NCBI GenBank assembly: GCA_002375695.1
Contig: DFMO01000010.1
Coordinates: 135,328-199,327 of the forward strand
Reading direction: 5' to 3'
Length of the DNA: 64,000 bases
DNA from: Flavobacteriaceae bacterium UBA3591
GTDB lineage: Bacteria > Bacteroidota > Bacteroidia > Flavobacteriales > Flavobacteriaceae
Shown here: positions 25,282-34,071 of the stretch, one piece after another
How the letters are laid out: each line of letters begins with the position of its first letter
How positions within the stretch are numbered: position 1 is the stretch's first letter
The notes under the pieces: generated by a model
Databases searched by the model: none
Told to the model about the DNA's origin: nothing
The model's input: only the letters and a program-made list of their open reading frames with translations
Program-made: the position numbers and the translations under genes

Positions 25282-27306
25282 TTAATCGAACAAATAAGCT
25301 CCGTGTTTTGCAGTATGCCAAAACGGGAGTTTTTTTTGTTTACAACTGTTTTCCCATAGTTTTACAAACGAATTGTAATTGCTGTCATCTGCAATAACTT
25401 GTTGTGGTTTTAACGAATCTATTAGTCTGTTAAAATTAATTTTCGGGCTGTTAGTCAATAATACGGTGTGTATTTTGGCATTTTTTGGATATACCCCCAA
25501 GCTATCTATCACTAAAATTTTTTTCTCTTTATACTGAAATATCTGCGGAATTTTATCGAGGGAATACGAACTGGTATTTTCTGCCACTCTAAATGCTTTT
25601 ATTGGGTATTTAAACAATATCTCATTATTAGAATCATTGTTGAAAATTTTTAAATTTCTTCCGGTTTTATAACCAATTATTGTATTTCTGCTTTTTTGAA
25701 ATACAATTAACTTATTTGCTGCATTGGCATACGCTTCGGCAGTATAAATTGTTACAAGTACCGCAATAGATATTAAAGAAATAATCAATCGGCGAATATT
25801 TGTTTTCATTACAAAAAGACAAACAGAAAAAATTAACAGGTATGCGCCAATAACCTTTGGAGTAGAAAAGTGAATGTCTTGAAATAAAAATGCTTCTTGA
25901 TTTGCTACCCAATGAATAAAGCTGTTTAACAATTCAATTAAAAAATTATAGCCGCGTTCCAACCATATTGGCAAACTGTCAAAACTCGCCAAAACCACTA
26001 TTAGTATGCCTCCGCACATTAAAATTGTTAAAAAGGGAAGAATAACAATATTGGTAATTAAAAATAAACTGGGGAATTGATGAAAGTAATACAAGGTTAA
26101 AGGTAAAACGCCAATTTGAGCACAGATAGATACTGAAATAATTGCCCAAATTTTCCTTACAATCGGATATTTTGAATACCCAATTTTGTAAAAAACCGGC
26201 AATAGCCACAAGATAAAAAATACTGCCATATAACTTAATTGAAACCCCACTTGAAATAACCAAAGCGGATTTATTACGAGTAGCGCAAAAAATGATAAAA
26301 ACAGCGTATTGATTGAATTGGTTTCTCGTTTTAATAATAGTGCCAAGGCAAAAAAACTAAACATAGTAACGGCACGCGTTACCGATGGAGATAGGCCAGA
26401 TAAAAGTGCAAAACTCCATAGACAAACAACAATTATTACCGATTGAAATACTACTCCTTTTTTAAATCGTAAAAGCGGTTTGGTTAAAAAACTAAGTATT
26501 ATATATAATATCCCCACGTGTAGTCCTGAAACAGCCAAAATATGTACCGCGCCTGCTGCTGCATATTCATTGTATAATGCTTTGTCGATGTCTTTTTTCT
26601 CTCCTAAAACTAAAGCTTGAATTATCGCTCTTTCATCTTTTGTAAGCTCAGTTCTTTGTAACTTTTTAATAATTGAAGTTCGGTAATTTTGAGCAATTCC
26701 TGTTAGGGTTGAGGCTCCATCCCGCCGTTGTAAAATTTCATTTTCGGTAATCCGTAATTGCGCATATGCTCCTAACGATTGCATATAGTCCGAATAATTA
26801 AATTGATTGGGATTTAAAGGTGCTGCAATTTCAGTAATAGTTGAATAGACTAATAAATTTTGGTCTATAAATAGGACATTGGGTAGCGAATCTTTTGCGA
26901 GGTTTATTAAAACTTTCCCCACTGTGGGTTGTTTATTTACGGCTTCAACTTCAGCTAAATATTTATAATTAAAAGTATCGGCTTTAAAGTTTTTTAAAAT
27001 TCTAAGCTGAATAAATTTCGGTGCCGTTTCATTTATATAATGTGTAAAATGATTTTCTTGAAACCTTGGCAACCGCATTTGGTAGTTTACATAGCCAATA
27101 GCAAAAAAACTAAGGTAAATAGTAATGCCGAAATATACATTTTGAATTAGTTGTTTCCGCGCCCAATACCAAAGGCCAATTACGATAAAAAATAGGAGTA
27201 ATAAATAGCTCAATAGAAATTTAGAAACAGGATAAAAATGGGCTGCAAGAATGCCGAAAACTAAGCAAAGGGAAAACTTTACTATCGCGAAGTTGATAAA
27301 TTTCAT
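25282..27306 (-). CDS. comEC: ComEC/Rec2 family DNA-uptake channel protein
   Basis: Inner-membrane protein that carries transforming single-stranded DNA into the cytoplasm. From the ATG at 27306 it has 674 residues; a TTG two codons earlier is less likely. It has N-terminal membrane segments, a DUF4131-like soluble domain (about 60-200), then the competence domain with AAGAVHILAVSGLHVGILY and the LLSGLSPSVTRA motif, and several more helices. The C-terminal metallo-beta-lactamase-like nuclease domain of Bacillus ComEC seems reduced: the last 150 residues lack an HxHxDH motif. A strong stem-loop sits just before the start codon. Confidence 0.92.
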   Translation of the reverse strand: MKFINFAIVKFSLCLVFGILAAHFYPVSKFLLSYLLLLFFIVIGLWYWARKQLIQNVYFGITIYLSFFAIGYVNYQMRLPRFQENHFTHYINETAPKFIQLRILKNFKADTFNYKYLAEVEAVNKQPTVGKVLINLAKDSLPNVLFIDQNLLVYSTITEIAAPLNPNQFNYSDYMQSLGAYAQLRITENEILQRRDGASTLTGIAQNYRTSIIKKLQRTELTKDERAIIQALVLGEKKDIDKALYNEYAAAGAVHILAVSGLHVGILYIILSFLTKPLLRFKKGVVFQSVIIVVCLWSFALLSGLSPSVTRAVTMFSFFALALLLKRETNSINTLFLSFFALLVINPLWLFQVGFQLSYMAVFFILWLLPVFYKIGYSKYPIVRKIWAIISVSICAQIGVLPLTLYYFHQFPSLFLITNIVILPFLTILMCGGILIVVLASFDSLPIWLERGYNFLIELLNSFIHWVANQEAFLFQDIHFSTPKVIGAYLLIFSVCLFVMKTNIRRLIISLISIAVLVTIYTAEAYANAANKLIVFQKSRNTIIGYKTGRNLKIFNNDSNNEILFKYPIKAFRVAENTSSYSLDKIPQIFQYKEKKILVIDSLGVYPKNAKIHTVLLTNSPKINFNRLIDSLKPQQVIADDSNYNSFVKLWENSCKQKKLPFWHTAKHGAYLFD

Positions 27307-27307
27307 G

Positions 27308-27342
27308 CCCAAAATTTTAAGTTGAACTTAAAATTAATTGGG
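27308..27342 (-). promoter_or_regulatory. Long inverted repeat directly before the comEC start codon
   Basis: In the mRNA (minus) sense the 35 bases ending one base before ATG 27306 fold into a hairpin: outer CCCAA/TTGGG, a two-base bulge, then AATTTTAAGTT around a single C with AACTTAAAATT. About 14 pairs can form. There is no U-tract after it, so it looks like a structure limiting translation or a protein site rather than a terminator. Confidence 0.55.
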
Positions 27343-27404
27343 AAGAATATTTTTAAAAGTAGTTATTTTAAAACGAATTAACAAAATACGTGTTGTGCGA
27401 AAGA

Positions 27405-27989
27405 TTAAATTACGCGTCGTACTTGAACAAACGCTTTTTTCCAATAGTTTTCGCTAAGTGAGGAAATTATAACTCCTGCACGCGTGGTAGAATGAATAAA
27501 TTTAACTTCACCACGCTTTGCTTCTACTACCAAGCCCACATGGTTTATCGTGTTTCGTCTGCTCGTTTTAAAAAATACCAAATCGCCCGGCTCAATATCC
27601 TTAAACGAAATAAGAATGCCTTTAGTGGCAATGTCGCGCGAGATGCGTGGTAAATCGATATCCTTCTTTTTAAAAGCAACACAAATTAACCCCGAGCAGT
27701 CCATGCCAGATTTAGTTGTGCCGCCAAATTTATACCGTGTGCCTTCAAAGCTTTTGGCGTAAGCAATTATTTCTTTTTTAATCTCTTCGGTGCTTGTTGT
27801 TTCTTCACTATCTATTTCGGGAATATTTGTTTGCGCTTTAATTGCTTTGCCGTATCTACTTGACGACTCTTTTGTAGAAATAGAATTATTTGCACCAATA
27901 ATTGCTTCGGGAATTCTTCCGGTATTTTTGGCACCACCGCAAGCAACCAAAATTAAAGTCAAAATAGATAGAAGCAATATTTTTTTCAT
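27405..27989 (-). CDS. NlpC/P60 (C40) peptidase lipoprotein
   Basis: Cell-wall endopeptidase likely cutting peptide stems of peptidoglycan in the periplasm. From ATG 27989 it has 194 residues; the GTG at 27995 is less likely. The lipobox is LVAC (about residues 15-18). The C-terminal NlpC/P60 domain has the catalytic Cys in SGMDCSGLICVAF, the His in NTINHVGLVVE and the third polar residue (His) in VKFIHSTT. It lies between lpxB and comEC, all on the minus strand. Confidence 0.93.
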   Translation of the reverse strand: MKKILLLSILTLILVACGGAKNTGRIPEAIIGANNSISTKESSSRYGKAIKAQTNIPEIDSEETTSTEEIKKEIIAYAKSFEGTRYKFGGTTKSGMDCSGLICVAFKKKDIDLPRISRDIATKGILISFKDIEPGDLVFFKTSRRNTINHVGLVVEAKRGEVKFIHSTTRAGVIISSLSENYWKKAFVQVRRVI

Positions 27990-28032
27990 TAGCACAACGT
28001 TTTTTTTTCAGTTTAAAACTATAAAATTTTAT

Positions 28033-29148
28033 TTACTTCCTTACTGCCGAATATATAAGTTTAGCTGTATTTCGGCTTGCTCCACGACCCCCGAGTTTTT
28101 TTTCTAAATTATAATAGTCTATAAAAATTGCTTCACGACTTTGTGGGTTCAAAATATTTGCGAGCGATTGTTTTAAACGGTTGGTATTAAATTCATTTTG
28201 GATAAGTTCGGTAACAGCGGGTTTGTTTAAAATTAAATTTACTAACGAAATATAATCTAATCTTATAACGCGTTTTGCAATTTCGTAACTTATTCGGTTT
28301 CCTTTGTAGCAAACTACTTGTGGCACTTTAAACAGTGCAGTCTCCAATGTGGCTGTACCCGAGGTAACCAATGCAGCTTCCGAAATACTTAAAAGATCGT
28401 ATGTTTTATTAGTTACAAAATTTACATTTTTTGTGCTTAGAAAAGACTCGTAAAACGATTGTTCTTGACTTGGTGCTCCGGCAATTACAAATTGGTAATC
28501 TGTAAACTCTTTAGCCACCGAAATCATGATTTCGAGCATCTTTTTAATTTCTTGTTTTCGGCTTCCGGGTAATAGCGCAATAACGGGTCTGTTGTCTAAT
28601 CCATTGTCTTTTTTAAATTTTTCAGGTGCTATTTGTGGTCTTTTGTGTATAGCATCTATTAATGGGTGCCCTACAAAGTGAACGGGGAAGTTGTGTTTTT
28701 CTTCATAAAATTCTTTTTCGAACGGCAGGATTACATACATTTCATCAATATCGCGTTTAATATCTTTGATTCTACCTTCCTTCCACGCCCATATTTGAGG
28801 TGAGATATAGTAATGCGTTTTATAGTTTTTTTTGCGTGCCCATTTAGCAATGCGTAGGTTAAAGCCAGGATAGTCAATAAAAATTATAACATCTGGTGCG
28901 TATTGTTCGATATCTTTTTTACAAAATTTAATATTTTTTAATATGGTGCCAAGATTCATTAAAACTTCAGCAAAACCCATAAAAGCGAGGTCGCGATAGT
29001 GTTTTACTTCAACACCTCCAACAGCTTTCATTAGATCGCCTCCCCAAAACCGAAAATCTGCATTGGGATCTTCTTCTTTGAGCGCCTTCATTAAATTGGC
29101 ACCGTGCAAGTCGCCAGAGGCTTCGCCAGCTATGAGGTAGTATTTCAT
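28033..29148 (-). CDS. lpxB: Lipid-A-disaccharide synthase
   Basis: GT19 glycosyltransferase that joins UDP-2,3-diacylglucosamine and lipid X to make the lipid A disaccharide at the inner membrane. It has 371 residues. The N-terminal MKYYLIAGEASGDLHGANL and the motifs FIDYPGFNLRIAKWA, YYISPQIWAWKEGRI and LLPGSRKQEI are diagnostic. Its presence confirms a Gram-negative envelope. It is followed on the same strand by the NlpC/P60 lipoprotein gene after 43 bases. Confidence 0.97.
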   Translation of the reverse strand: MKYYLIAGEASGDLHGANLMKALKEEDPNADFRFWGGDLMKAVGGVEVKHYRDLAFMGFAEVLMNLGTILKNIKFCKKDIEQYAPDVIIFIDYPGFNLRIAKWARKKNYKTHYYISPQIWAWKEGRIKDIKRDIDEMYVILPFEKEFYEEKHNFPVHFVGHPLIDAIHKRPQIAPEKFKKDNGLDNRPVIALLPGSRKQEIKKMLEIMISVAKEFTDYQFVIAGAPSQEQSFYESFLSTKNVNFVTNKTYDLLSISEAALVTSGTATLETALFKVPQVVCYKGNRISYEIAKRVIRLDYISLVNLILNKPAVTELIQNEFNTNRLKQSLANILNPQSREAIFIDYYNLEKKLGGRGASRNTAKLIYSAVRK

Positions 29149-29195
29149 TTACTCAATTTTCAGGTTTAAAATATCACACATAATTGTGAATCTAT

Positions 29196-30173
29196 TTACT
29201 TTAAAACATTTTTAATTAATATATCAAAAAAATCGGTTAGTGTCATTCCGGCTTCGCGTACTTGTTTTGGAATAATACTTTCTGCCGATAGGCCAGGGTT
29301 TGTATTTGTTTCTAAAAAAAACGGTTGTCCCTTTTCAATTATAAATTCGCTACGTGTAACGCCGTTCATTTTTAGGAGCTTATATATTCGAATGGCTTCT
29401 TTTTGCACCATTTGCGTCTCTTTTTCTGAAATACGCGCTGGCGTAATTTCTTGTGACTTGCCTAAATATTTCGCTTCATAATCAAAAAAATCATTTTCTG
29501 AAACAATTTCGGTAACAGGCAGGGCAATTATTTCATCGCCGTTGTTGTAAACACCCACAGATACTTCGGTGCCTTTTAGAGCGGTTTCAATAATTATTTC
29601 AGAGTCTTCTGTAAACGCTTTGTCAATCGCCGGGCTTATTTCATTCATATTATTCACCTTGCTAATACCAAAACTAGATCCAGATCTGTTGGGTTTTACA
29701 AAGCACGGCAGACCTGTTCTTTTTACAATTTCTTCAATATTAATTTCGGAATCGTCATTTATATAAAATGAATTTGCCGCCCGAACGCCAAAATTTTTTA
29801 ACACCGAAAGGCAGTCGCGTTTGTTAAAACTTAGGCCTGCAGAATAATAATCTGTACTGGTGTGCGGAATTCCCAATAACTCCCAATAAGCTTGAAGGTA
29901 ACCATCTTCGCCGGGGGTTCCGTGAATTGTGTTAAAAACCGCATCGGGTTTAATTGTGTTGGTGCCGTTATTAAAACTAAAATCGGCTCTGTTCACTACG
30001 TGTTTAGAGCCATTTTCTGAAACGTAATACCATCCTTCTTCCAAAATATGGATAGGGTAGACGTAGTAGTGCTCTTTGTCGAGCGCATCGCAGACAATTT
30101 TACCGCTATTTATTGATATTTCAAATTCGCTGGAATAGCCGCCCATAGCCACGGCAATGTGTTTTTTACCCAT
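29196..30173 (-). CDS. ddl: D-alanine--D-alanine ligase
   Basis: ATP-grasp enzyme that makes the D-Ala-D-Ala dipeptide for peptidoglycan. It has 325 residues. Motifs: the N-terminal VAMGGYSSEFEISINSG, the HGTPGEDGYLQAYWELLGIP segment, LPCFVKPNRSGSSFGISKV for ATP binding, and ETNTNPGLSAESIIPKQ for Mg and D-Ala. It is divergent from the PASTA gene, with a promoter-bearing gap between them. Confidence 0.97.
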   Translation of the reverse strand: MGKKHIAVAMGGYSSEFEISINSGKIVCDALDKEHYYVYPIHILEEGWYYVSENGSKHVVNRADFSFNNGTNTIKPDAVFNTIHGTPGEDGYLQAYWELLGIPHTSTDYYSAGLSFNKRDCLSVLKNFGVRAANSFYINDDSEINIEEIVKRTGLPCFVKPNRSGSSFGISKVNNMNEISPAIDKAFTEDSEIIIETALKGTEVSVGVYNNGDEIIALPVTEIVSENDFFDYEAKYLGKSQEITPARISEKETQMVQKEAIRIYKLLKMNGVTRSEFIIEKGQPFFLETNTNPGLSAESIIPKQVREAGMTLTDFFDILIKNVLK

Positions 30174-30256
30174 AACAAATGATTAAAGCCTGCGTTAATT
30201 TTCTGGTAAAACAAAAATATCACTAATCCATAGAAAGATACTAACTTTGGGTTTTA

Positions 30257-30264
30257 TATTTTTG
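30257..30264 (+). promoter_or_regulatory. Candidate -7 box for the PASTA-rluD pair
   Basis: TATTTTTG is an exact TAnnTTTG match, 18 bases before the ATG at 30283. A second exact match, TAACTTTG, lies at 30242-30249. Neither has a convincing TTTG 19 bp upstream. The upstream TTG codon at 30247 lies within these boxes, supporting the later ATG. Confidence 0.45.
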
Positions 30265-30282
30265 TGCAATAACAAAGAAACT

Positions 30283-30912
30283 ATGACATTCTTCCAGTTT
30301 TTATTTTCCAAAGCTTTTTTTAAGCAATTGCTTTTAGCTATAGTGGCTTTAGTAGTATTAGGATTTTTAATTTTATGGTGGTTGCGTATAAGTACAAACC
30401 ATAACGAAACCGTAGAGGTGCCCAACCTTGCGAAACTCTCGTTAGATAAAGTAGAGGAACAACTCAATGAATTAGATCTTAGGTATGAAATTTTAGATTC
30501 GGCAAATTACAATCCAGATTATCCACAATATTCTGTAATAGACCAAATTCCAAAACCCGGTAAATTTGTTAAGGAAGATAGAAAGTTGTACCTAACATTA
30601 AATCCATCGGGATATAGAAAAATTGAAGTTCCAAATATTTTAGGTCGCACGCGTCGCCAAGCCGAACCAACTTTGCTGGCAATGGGTTTTAAAATTGGTA
30701 AAATAAGCTATAGGCCGCATATAAGCGATAATGTTTTGGAAATGCGACATAAAGGTGAAAAGCTTGAGCCAGGCACTTCGCTTCAAAAAACATCTGTAAT
30801 AGATTTAATTGTAGGCGATCAATCTTTAAATAGAATTCAATCAGTGAGTGACACTACAGACGATGAACCTATAACCTCTGCAACTGAAGAAACGTATCAT
30901 GACGAATTTTAA
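30283..30912 (+). CDS. PASTA domain membrane protein
   Basis: Single-pass inner-membrane protein with periplasmic PASTA repeats, which in other proteins bind muropeptides or the cell-wall synthesis machinery. From ATG 30283 it has 209 residues. One membrane helix lies at about residues 13-35, followed by PASTA repeats starting at VEVPNLAKLSLDKVEEQL, IDQIPKPGKFVKEDRKLYLT and KIEVPNILGRTRRQAEPTL. Unlike PknB-type kinases it has no kinase domain. It overlaps rluD by 14 bases and is divergent from ddl; the context fits cell-wall biology. Confidence 0.88.
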   Translation: MTFFQFLFSKAFFKQLLLAIVALVVLGFLILWWLRISTNHNETVEVPNLAKLSLDKVEEQLNELDLRYEILDSANYNPDYPQYSVIDQIPKPGKFVKEDRKLYLTLNPSGYRKIEVPNILGRTRRQAEPTLLAMGFKIGKISYRPHISDNVLEMRHKGEKLEPGTSLQKTSVIDLIVGDQSLNRIQSVSDTTDDEPITSATEETYHDEF

Positions 30913-31945
30913 AGACGAAGAAATAGACGATACAGAAGGAAGTGATGATCTTTATGAGCATTACCGGTTTGTTGCCGATAAGGGGCAAGGAGCACTAAGA
31001 GTAGATAAGTATTTAATGAATCTTATTGAAAAAGCTACTCGTAATAAGATTCAAAAAGCTGCCACTGCCGGAAATATTCACGTAAACGGAGTGGCTGTAA
31101 AAAGTAGCTATAAGGTAAAAGGCAACGATGTGGTGACGGTTCTTTTTGAACATCCGCCGTATGAATTTTTACTTGTTCCGGAAAATATTCCAATAGACAT
31201 TGTTTATGAAGACGATGCCGTGCTTGTAGTAAATAAACCTGCAGGAATGGTTGTGCATCCCGGGCACGGAAATTACAGCGGAACGCTAATTAACGCCTTG
31301 ACTTATCATTTTGAAAATCTTCCGAATAATTCGAGCAATAGGCCTGGTTTAGTCCATAGAATTGACAAAGATACCAGCGGATTATTAGTGGTAGCAAAGA
31401 CTGAAGAAGCGATGACACATCTCGCAAAACAGTTTTTTGATAAAACTACCGAGCGCGAATACGTAGCTCTAGTTTGGGGAAATGTTGAAAATGATGAAGG
31501 CACTATTGAAGGAAATATAGGACGTCATCCAAAAAATAGATTGCAAAACACGGTTTATGAAAACGATGATGAAGAAAAAGGAAAACCAGCAATAACACAT
31601 TATAAAGTTTTAGAGCGTTTGGGGTATGTAACCTTGGTGTCATGCCGATTAGAAACTGGTAGAACGCATCAAATTAGGGTGCATATGAAGTATATTGGCC
31701 ACACGCTTTTTAACGATGAGCGATACGGTGGCGAAAAGATTTTAAAAGGAACTACTTTTTCAAAATATAAGCAGTTTGTGGATAACTGTTTTAAAGTTTT
31801 ACCACGGCAAGCATTACACGCACGAACGCTTGGTTTTGTACACCCTTTTACCAACGAGTTTATGCGTTTTGAAAGCCCGACTCCTTCAGATATGGAGGCT
31901 TGCATTGAAAAATGGCGGAATTATTCACAGCATGTGATTGAGTAA
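30899..31945 (+). CDS. rluD: RluD-type 23S rRNA pseudouridine synthase
   Basis: Converts uridine to pseudouridine in 23S rRNA helix 69 or a similar site. It has 348 residues. The N-terminal S4 domain (about 30-95) has ATRNKIQKAATAGNIHVNG. The catalytic Asp is in LVHRIDKDTSGLLVVAK, and the motif ETGRTHQIRVHMKYIGH follows. It overlaps the PASTA gene. The RluD name rests on family resemblance; RluA/RluC specificity is not excluded. Confidence 0.92.
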   Translation: MTNFKDEEIDDTEGSDDLYEHYRFVADKGQGALRVDKYLMNLIEKATRNKIQKAATAGNIHVNGVAVKSSYKVKGNDVVTVLFEHPPYEFLLVPENIPIDIVYEDDAVLVVNKPAGMVVHPGHGNYSGTLINALTYHFENLPNNSSNRPGLVHRIDKDTSGLLVVAKTEEAMTHLAKQFFDKTTEREYVALVWGNVENDEGTIEGNIGRHPKNRLQNTVYENDDEEKGKPAITHYKVLERLGYVTLVSCRLETGRTHQIRVHMKYIGHTLFNDERYGGEKILKGTTFSKYKQFVDNCFKVLPRQALHARTLGFVHPFTNEFMRFESPTPSDMEACIEKWRNYSQHVIE

Positions 31946-31954
31946 AACAAGTTT

Positions 31955-32026
31955 CCTGTGCCTTCGGCTCTGCTCAGCCACCGGGGTATTGAGATTACGG
32001 TCACTGAGCGTAGTCGAAATGACAGG
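31955..32026. repeat. REP-like imperfect palindrome
   Basis: Two 28-base arms (31955-31982 and 31999-32026) match in inverted orientation at about 20 of 28 positions, with a 16-base loop. The right arm includes TCACTGAGCGTAGTCGAA, a string I recall from intergenic repeats of many Bacteroidota genomes. It is markedly more GC-rich than its surroundings and lies in the gap between converging rluD and the beta-propeller gene. Confidence 0.7.
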
Positions 32027-32056
32027 TATGGTTTATAATTTTCACACTTAAAACGT

Positions 32057-33814
32057 CTAATTCTTAATCCATTTTGCAATAAATTTCTTATCTCCTTCAG
32101 TTACAGATATAAAGTAAAGGCCGTTCTTTAAATGCTTTAAGTTAAAATTGTTAGTGGTTTCAAGATTTCCTTTTTCAGAAAAAACTAACTTTCCATCAAC
32201 GCTATAAATATTTGTTTCGGCATTTAAAATAGACTGTGGAAGCTTAAAAGATAATATTCCGGTAGAGGGGTTGGGGAAGATGTTAATTGTAGGGTTTTTA
32301 TCCATTTCTGTAACACCAGCAATTGGTCCAAGTTCAACATATCCATCGCGGGTATTGTTACCTTTATAACCATTTCTAACAATTGTATTTGGGTTATATG
32401 GTACATTTAAATTATAAACATTTACAAAAGTAGAATCCACTCCGGTACCAAAGGTTAATGTATAGCTATTCGCTGTTAAATCTAGTAGTCCATCGTTATC
32501 TACATCACCCAAAACTGCACCGTTTAAAAATGTAAAGCCTCGTGTACGAATTGGGAAGCCATCAATTTCGCCGCTGCCGTCCATCGCGTATGCGTGTATA
32601 TATCCAAAACCATTAGAGTCTGTCATGATGCTCGGGAAAATTAAGTCCAGTTCGCCATCATCATTAACATCTGCAATAGAAATAACACCTTCGGTACCTC
32701 CGTATTTTTCAATAGGGAAATTTGGCAAATTGTTGCCGTTTGGACTTAATCCGTAAACCACTGGGAGCTCTTCGCCTTGGGTACTGCTTGTGTTTCTGTC
32801 AGACATAAATATATCCAAAACACCGTCGTTATTAGCATCCCAAACGGTAGCAGGCGAATAGGTCCATTCGCTAGTTGCAATAGGCCATCCGGCTTTATAG
32901 CTGCCATCGTGTTCCATCACATAAAAGCCAGGAGCGTCGCCGTGATTGCTTCCAATAATCTCTAAGTCGCCGTCATCATCAAGGTCTGCAAGCATGGGCG
33001 ATTGATACGAGTATTTAACGTTTGGATCTACTACAGGAAAGCCTGGAAACACTTGTCCTTGGTTGTCAAAAATATACATCCCAGCCGAAGATGCTGCAAT
33101 CACGACATCGGCATTGCCATCATTATCAACATCGGCGATAGACGGGGTAAAAGCCGGAGTTGCAAGAATTTCCACGGGCCAGTTTGCATTTATAGGCGTG
33201 CCATCCATTTTTATAGCGTGAACAAAACCTTGGTTGCTTGTTACGCGTTCGCCTGTAACAATATCGAGGGTGCCGTCGCCATCAACATCGGCAATGGCAG
33301 GAGCATTTATCATCCAGTGGTCGTCAAAATTTAAAGGCCATCCAGGTAAATCGCTTCCTGTAGAATCCATTAAATAAACACGGCCCGCATTTGGTACCCC
33401 ACCGGTATTTAAAACAATTTCGGGGGTGCCATCACCATCTAAATCGGCTACCGATGGTGGAAGTAAAATTGTGCCGCTAACTGTTTTTTCAAAAAGAATA
33501 GTTCCATCGCCTTTAAATGCGTAGAGAGTGTTCCAAATTCCGTAGAGTATTTCATCTACACCATCGCTATCAATATCGGCTATGGTTACGCCGCGATTAT
33601 TTTTTAAGTTAGGATGAGCCGGCTCGCCAAAGCGCCAAATTCTATCAAATTCAACTGTGTTTTCACCGTTTTGATAATTTTCAGGTAAAGGAACGGTTTC
33701 AACTTGAATAGTTCCGTCTTCACTTAAACTAGCTCTTTGGCCTAATTCTTGGGCCATAGCAGTAGTTATAAAGCCGAATAAAATAATTGAAAGGAAGGTA
33801 GTAGATTTTTTCAT
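32057..33814 (-). CDS. Type IX-secreted FG-GAP/VCBS beta-propeller protein
   Basis: Surface or secreted protein of unknown ligand. It has 585 residues. A signal peptide (MKKSTTFLSIILFGFITTAMAQ) is followed by eight Asp-rich calcium-type motifs (DIDSDGVDE, DLDGDGTPE, DVDGDGTLD, DVDNDGNAD, DLDDDGDLE, DANNDGVLD, DVNDDGELD, DVDNDGLLD), typical of FG-GAP/VCBS propeller blades. The last 75 residues form a type A sorting domain (IFPNPSTG...LKHLKNGLYFISV...AKWIKN) recognised by the type IX secretion system. It is divergent from the S46 peptidase gene. Confidence 0.92.
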   Translation of the reverse strand: MKKSTTFLSIILFGFITTAMAQELGQRASLSEDGTIQVETVPLPENYQNGENTVEFDRIWRFGEPAHPNLKNNRGVTIADIDSDGVDEILYGIWNTLYAFKGDGTILFEKTVSGTILLPPSVADLDGDGTPEIVLNTGGVPNAGRVYLMDSTGSDLPGWPLNFDDHWMINAPAIADVDGDGTLDIVTGERVTSNQGFVHAIKMDGTPINANWPVEILATPAFTPSIADVDNDGNADVVIAASSAGMYIFDNQGQVFPGFPVVDPNVKYSYQSPMLADLDDDGDLEIIGSNHGDAPGFYVMEHDGSYKAGWPIATSEWTYSPATVWDANNDGVLDIFMSDRNTSSTQGEELPVVYGLSPNGNNLPNFPIEKYGGTEGVISIADVNDDGELDLIFPSIMTDSNGFGYIHAYAMDGSGEIDGFPIRTRGFTFLNGAVLGDVDNDGLLDLTANSYTLTFGTGVDSTFVNVYNLNVPYNPNTIVRNGYKGNNTRDGYVELGPIAGVTEMDKNPTINIFPNPSTGILSFKLPQSILNAETNIYSVDGKLVFSEKGNLETTNNFNLKHLKNGLYFISVTEGDKKFIAKWIKN

Positions 33815-34071
33815 TTAGATAGTTTTTATATTCGAATTCCATAAAACTATAAAAAATATTTCTCAATCGTAATGTATTTATGAAGTATTGAGTTATTTGC
33901 CTTCCGAGATTTTTATCTCTTAACAAAACGTTAAAGTTCAATTTGCAAGGCATTTTTTAATAGTGTGAAGGCTTTTAAAACGGCCAACTGGTATATATTT
34001 ACCGCCTGATAAATGAACTTACTTTTTAGGGATATTTATCTTTTGTGTTAATATTAAAATTTCCTTTTCTA
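33815..34071. other. Divergent intergenic region
   Basis: 257 AT-rich bases between the starts of the beta-propeller gene (minus) and the S46 peptidase gene (plus). A TATATTTA box (33994-34001, one mismatch to TAnnTTTG) lies within a near-palindromic GGTATATATTTACC and could serve the plus-strand gene. No further structure is supported. Confidence 0.35.

Noticed and set aside
31955..32026. REP-like palindrome as the terminator of rluD
   Set aside because: The stem is imperfect and no T-tract follows on either strand, so it is listed as a repeat.
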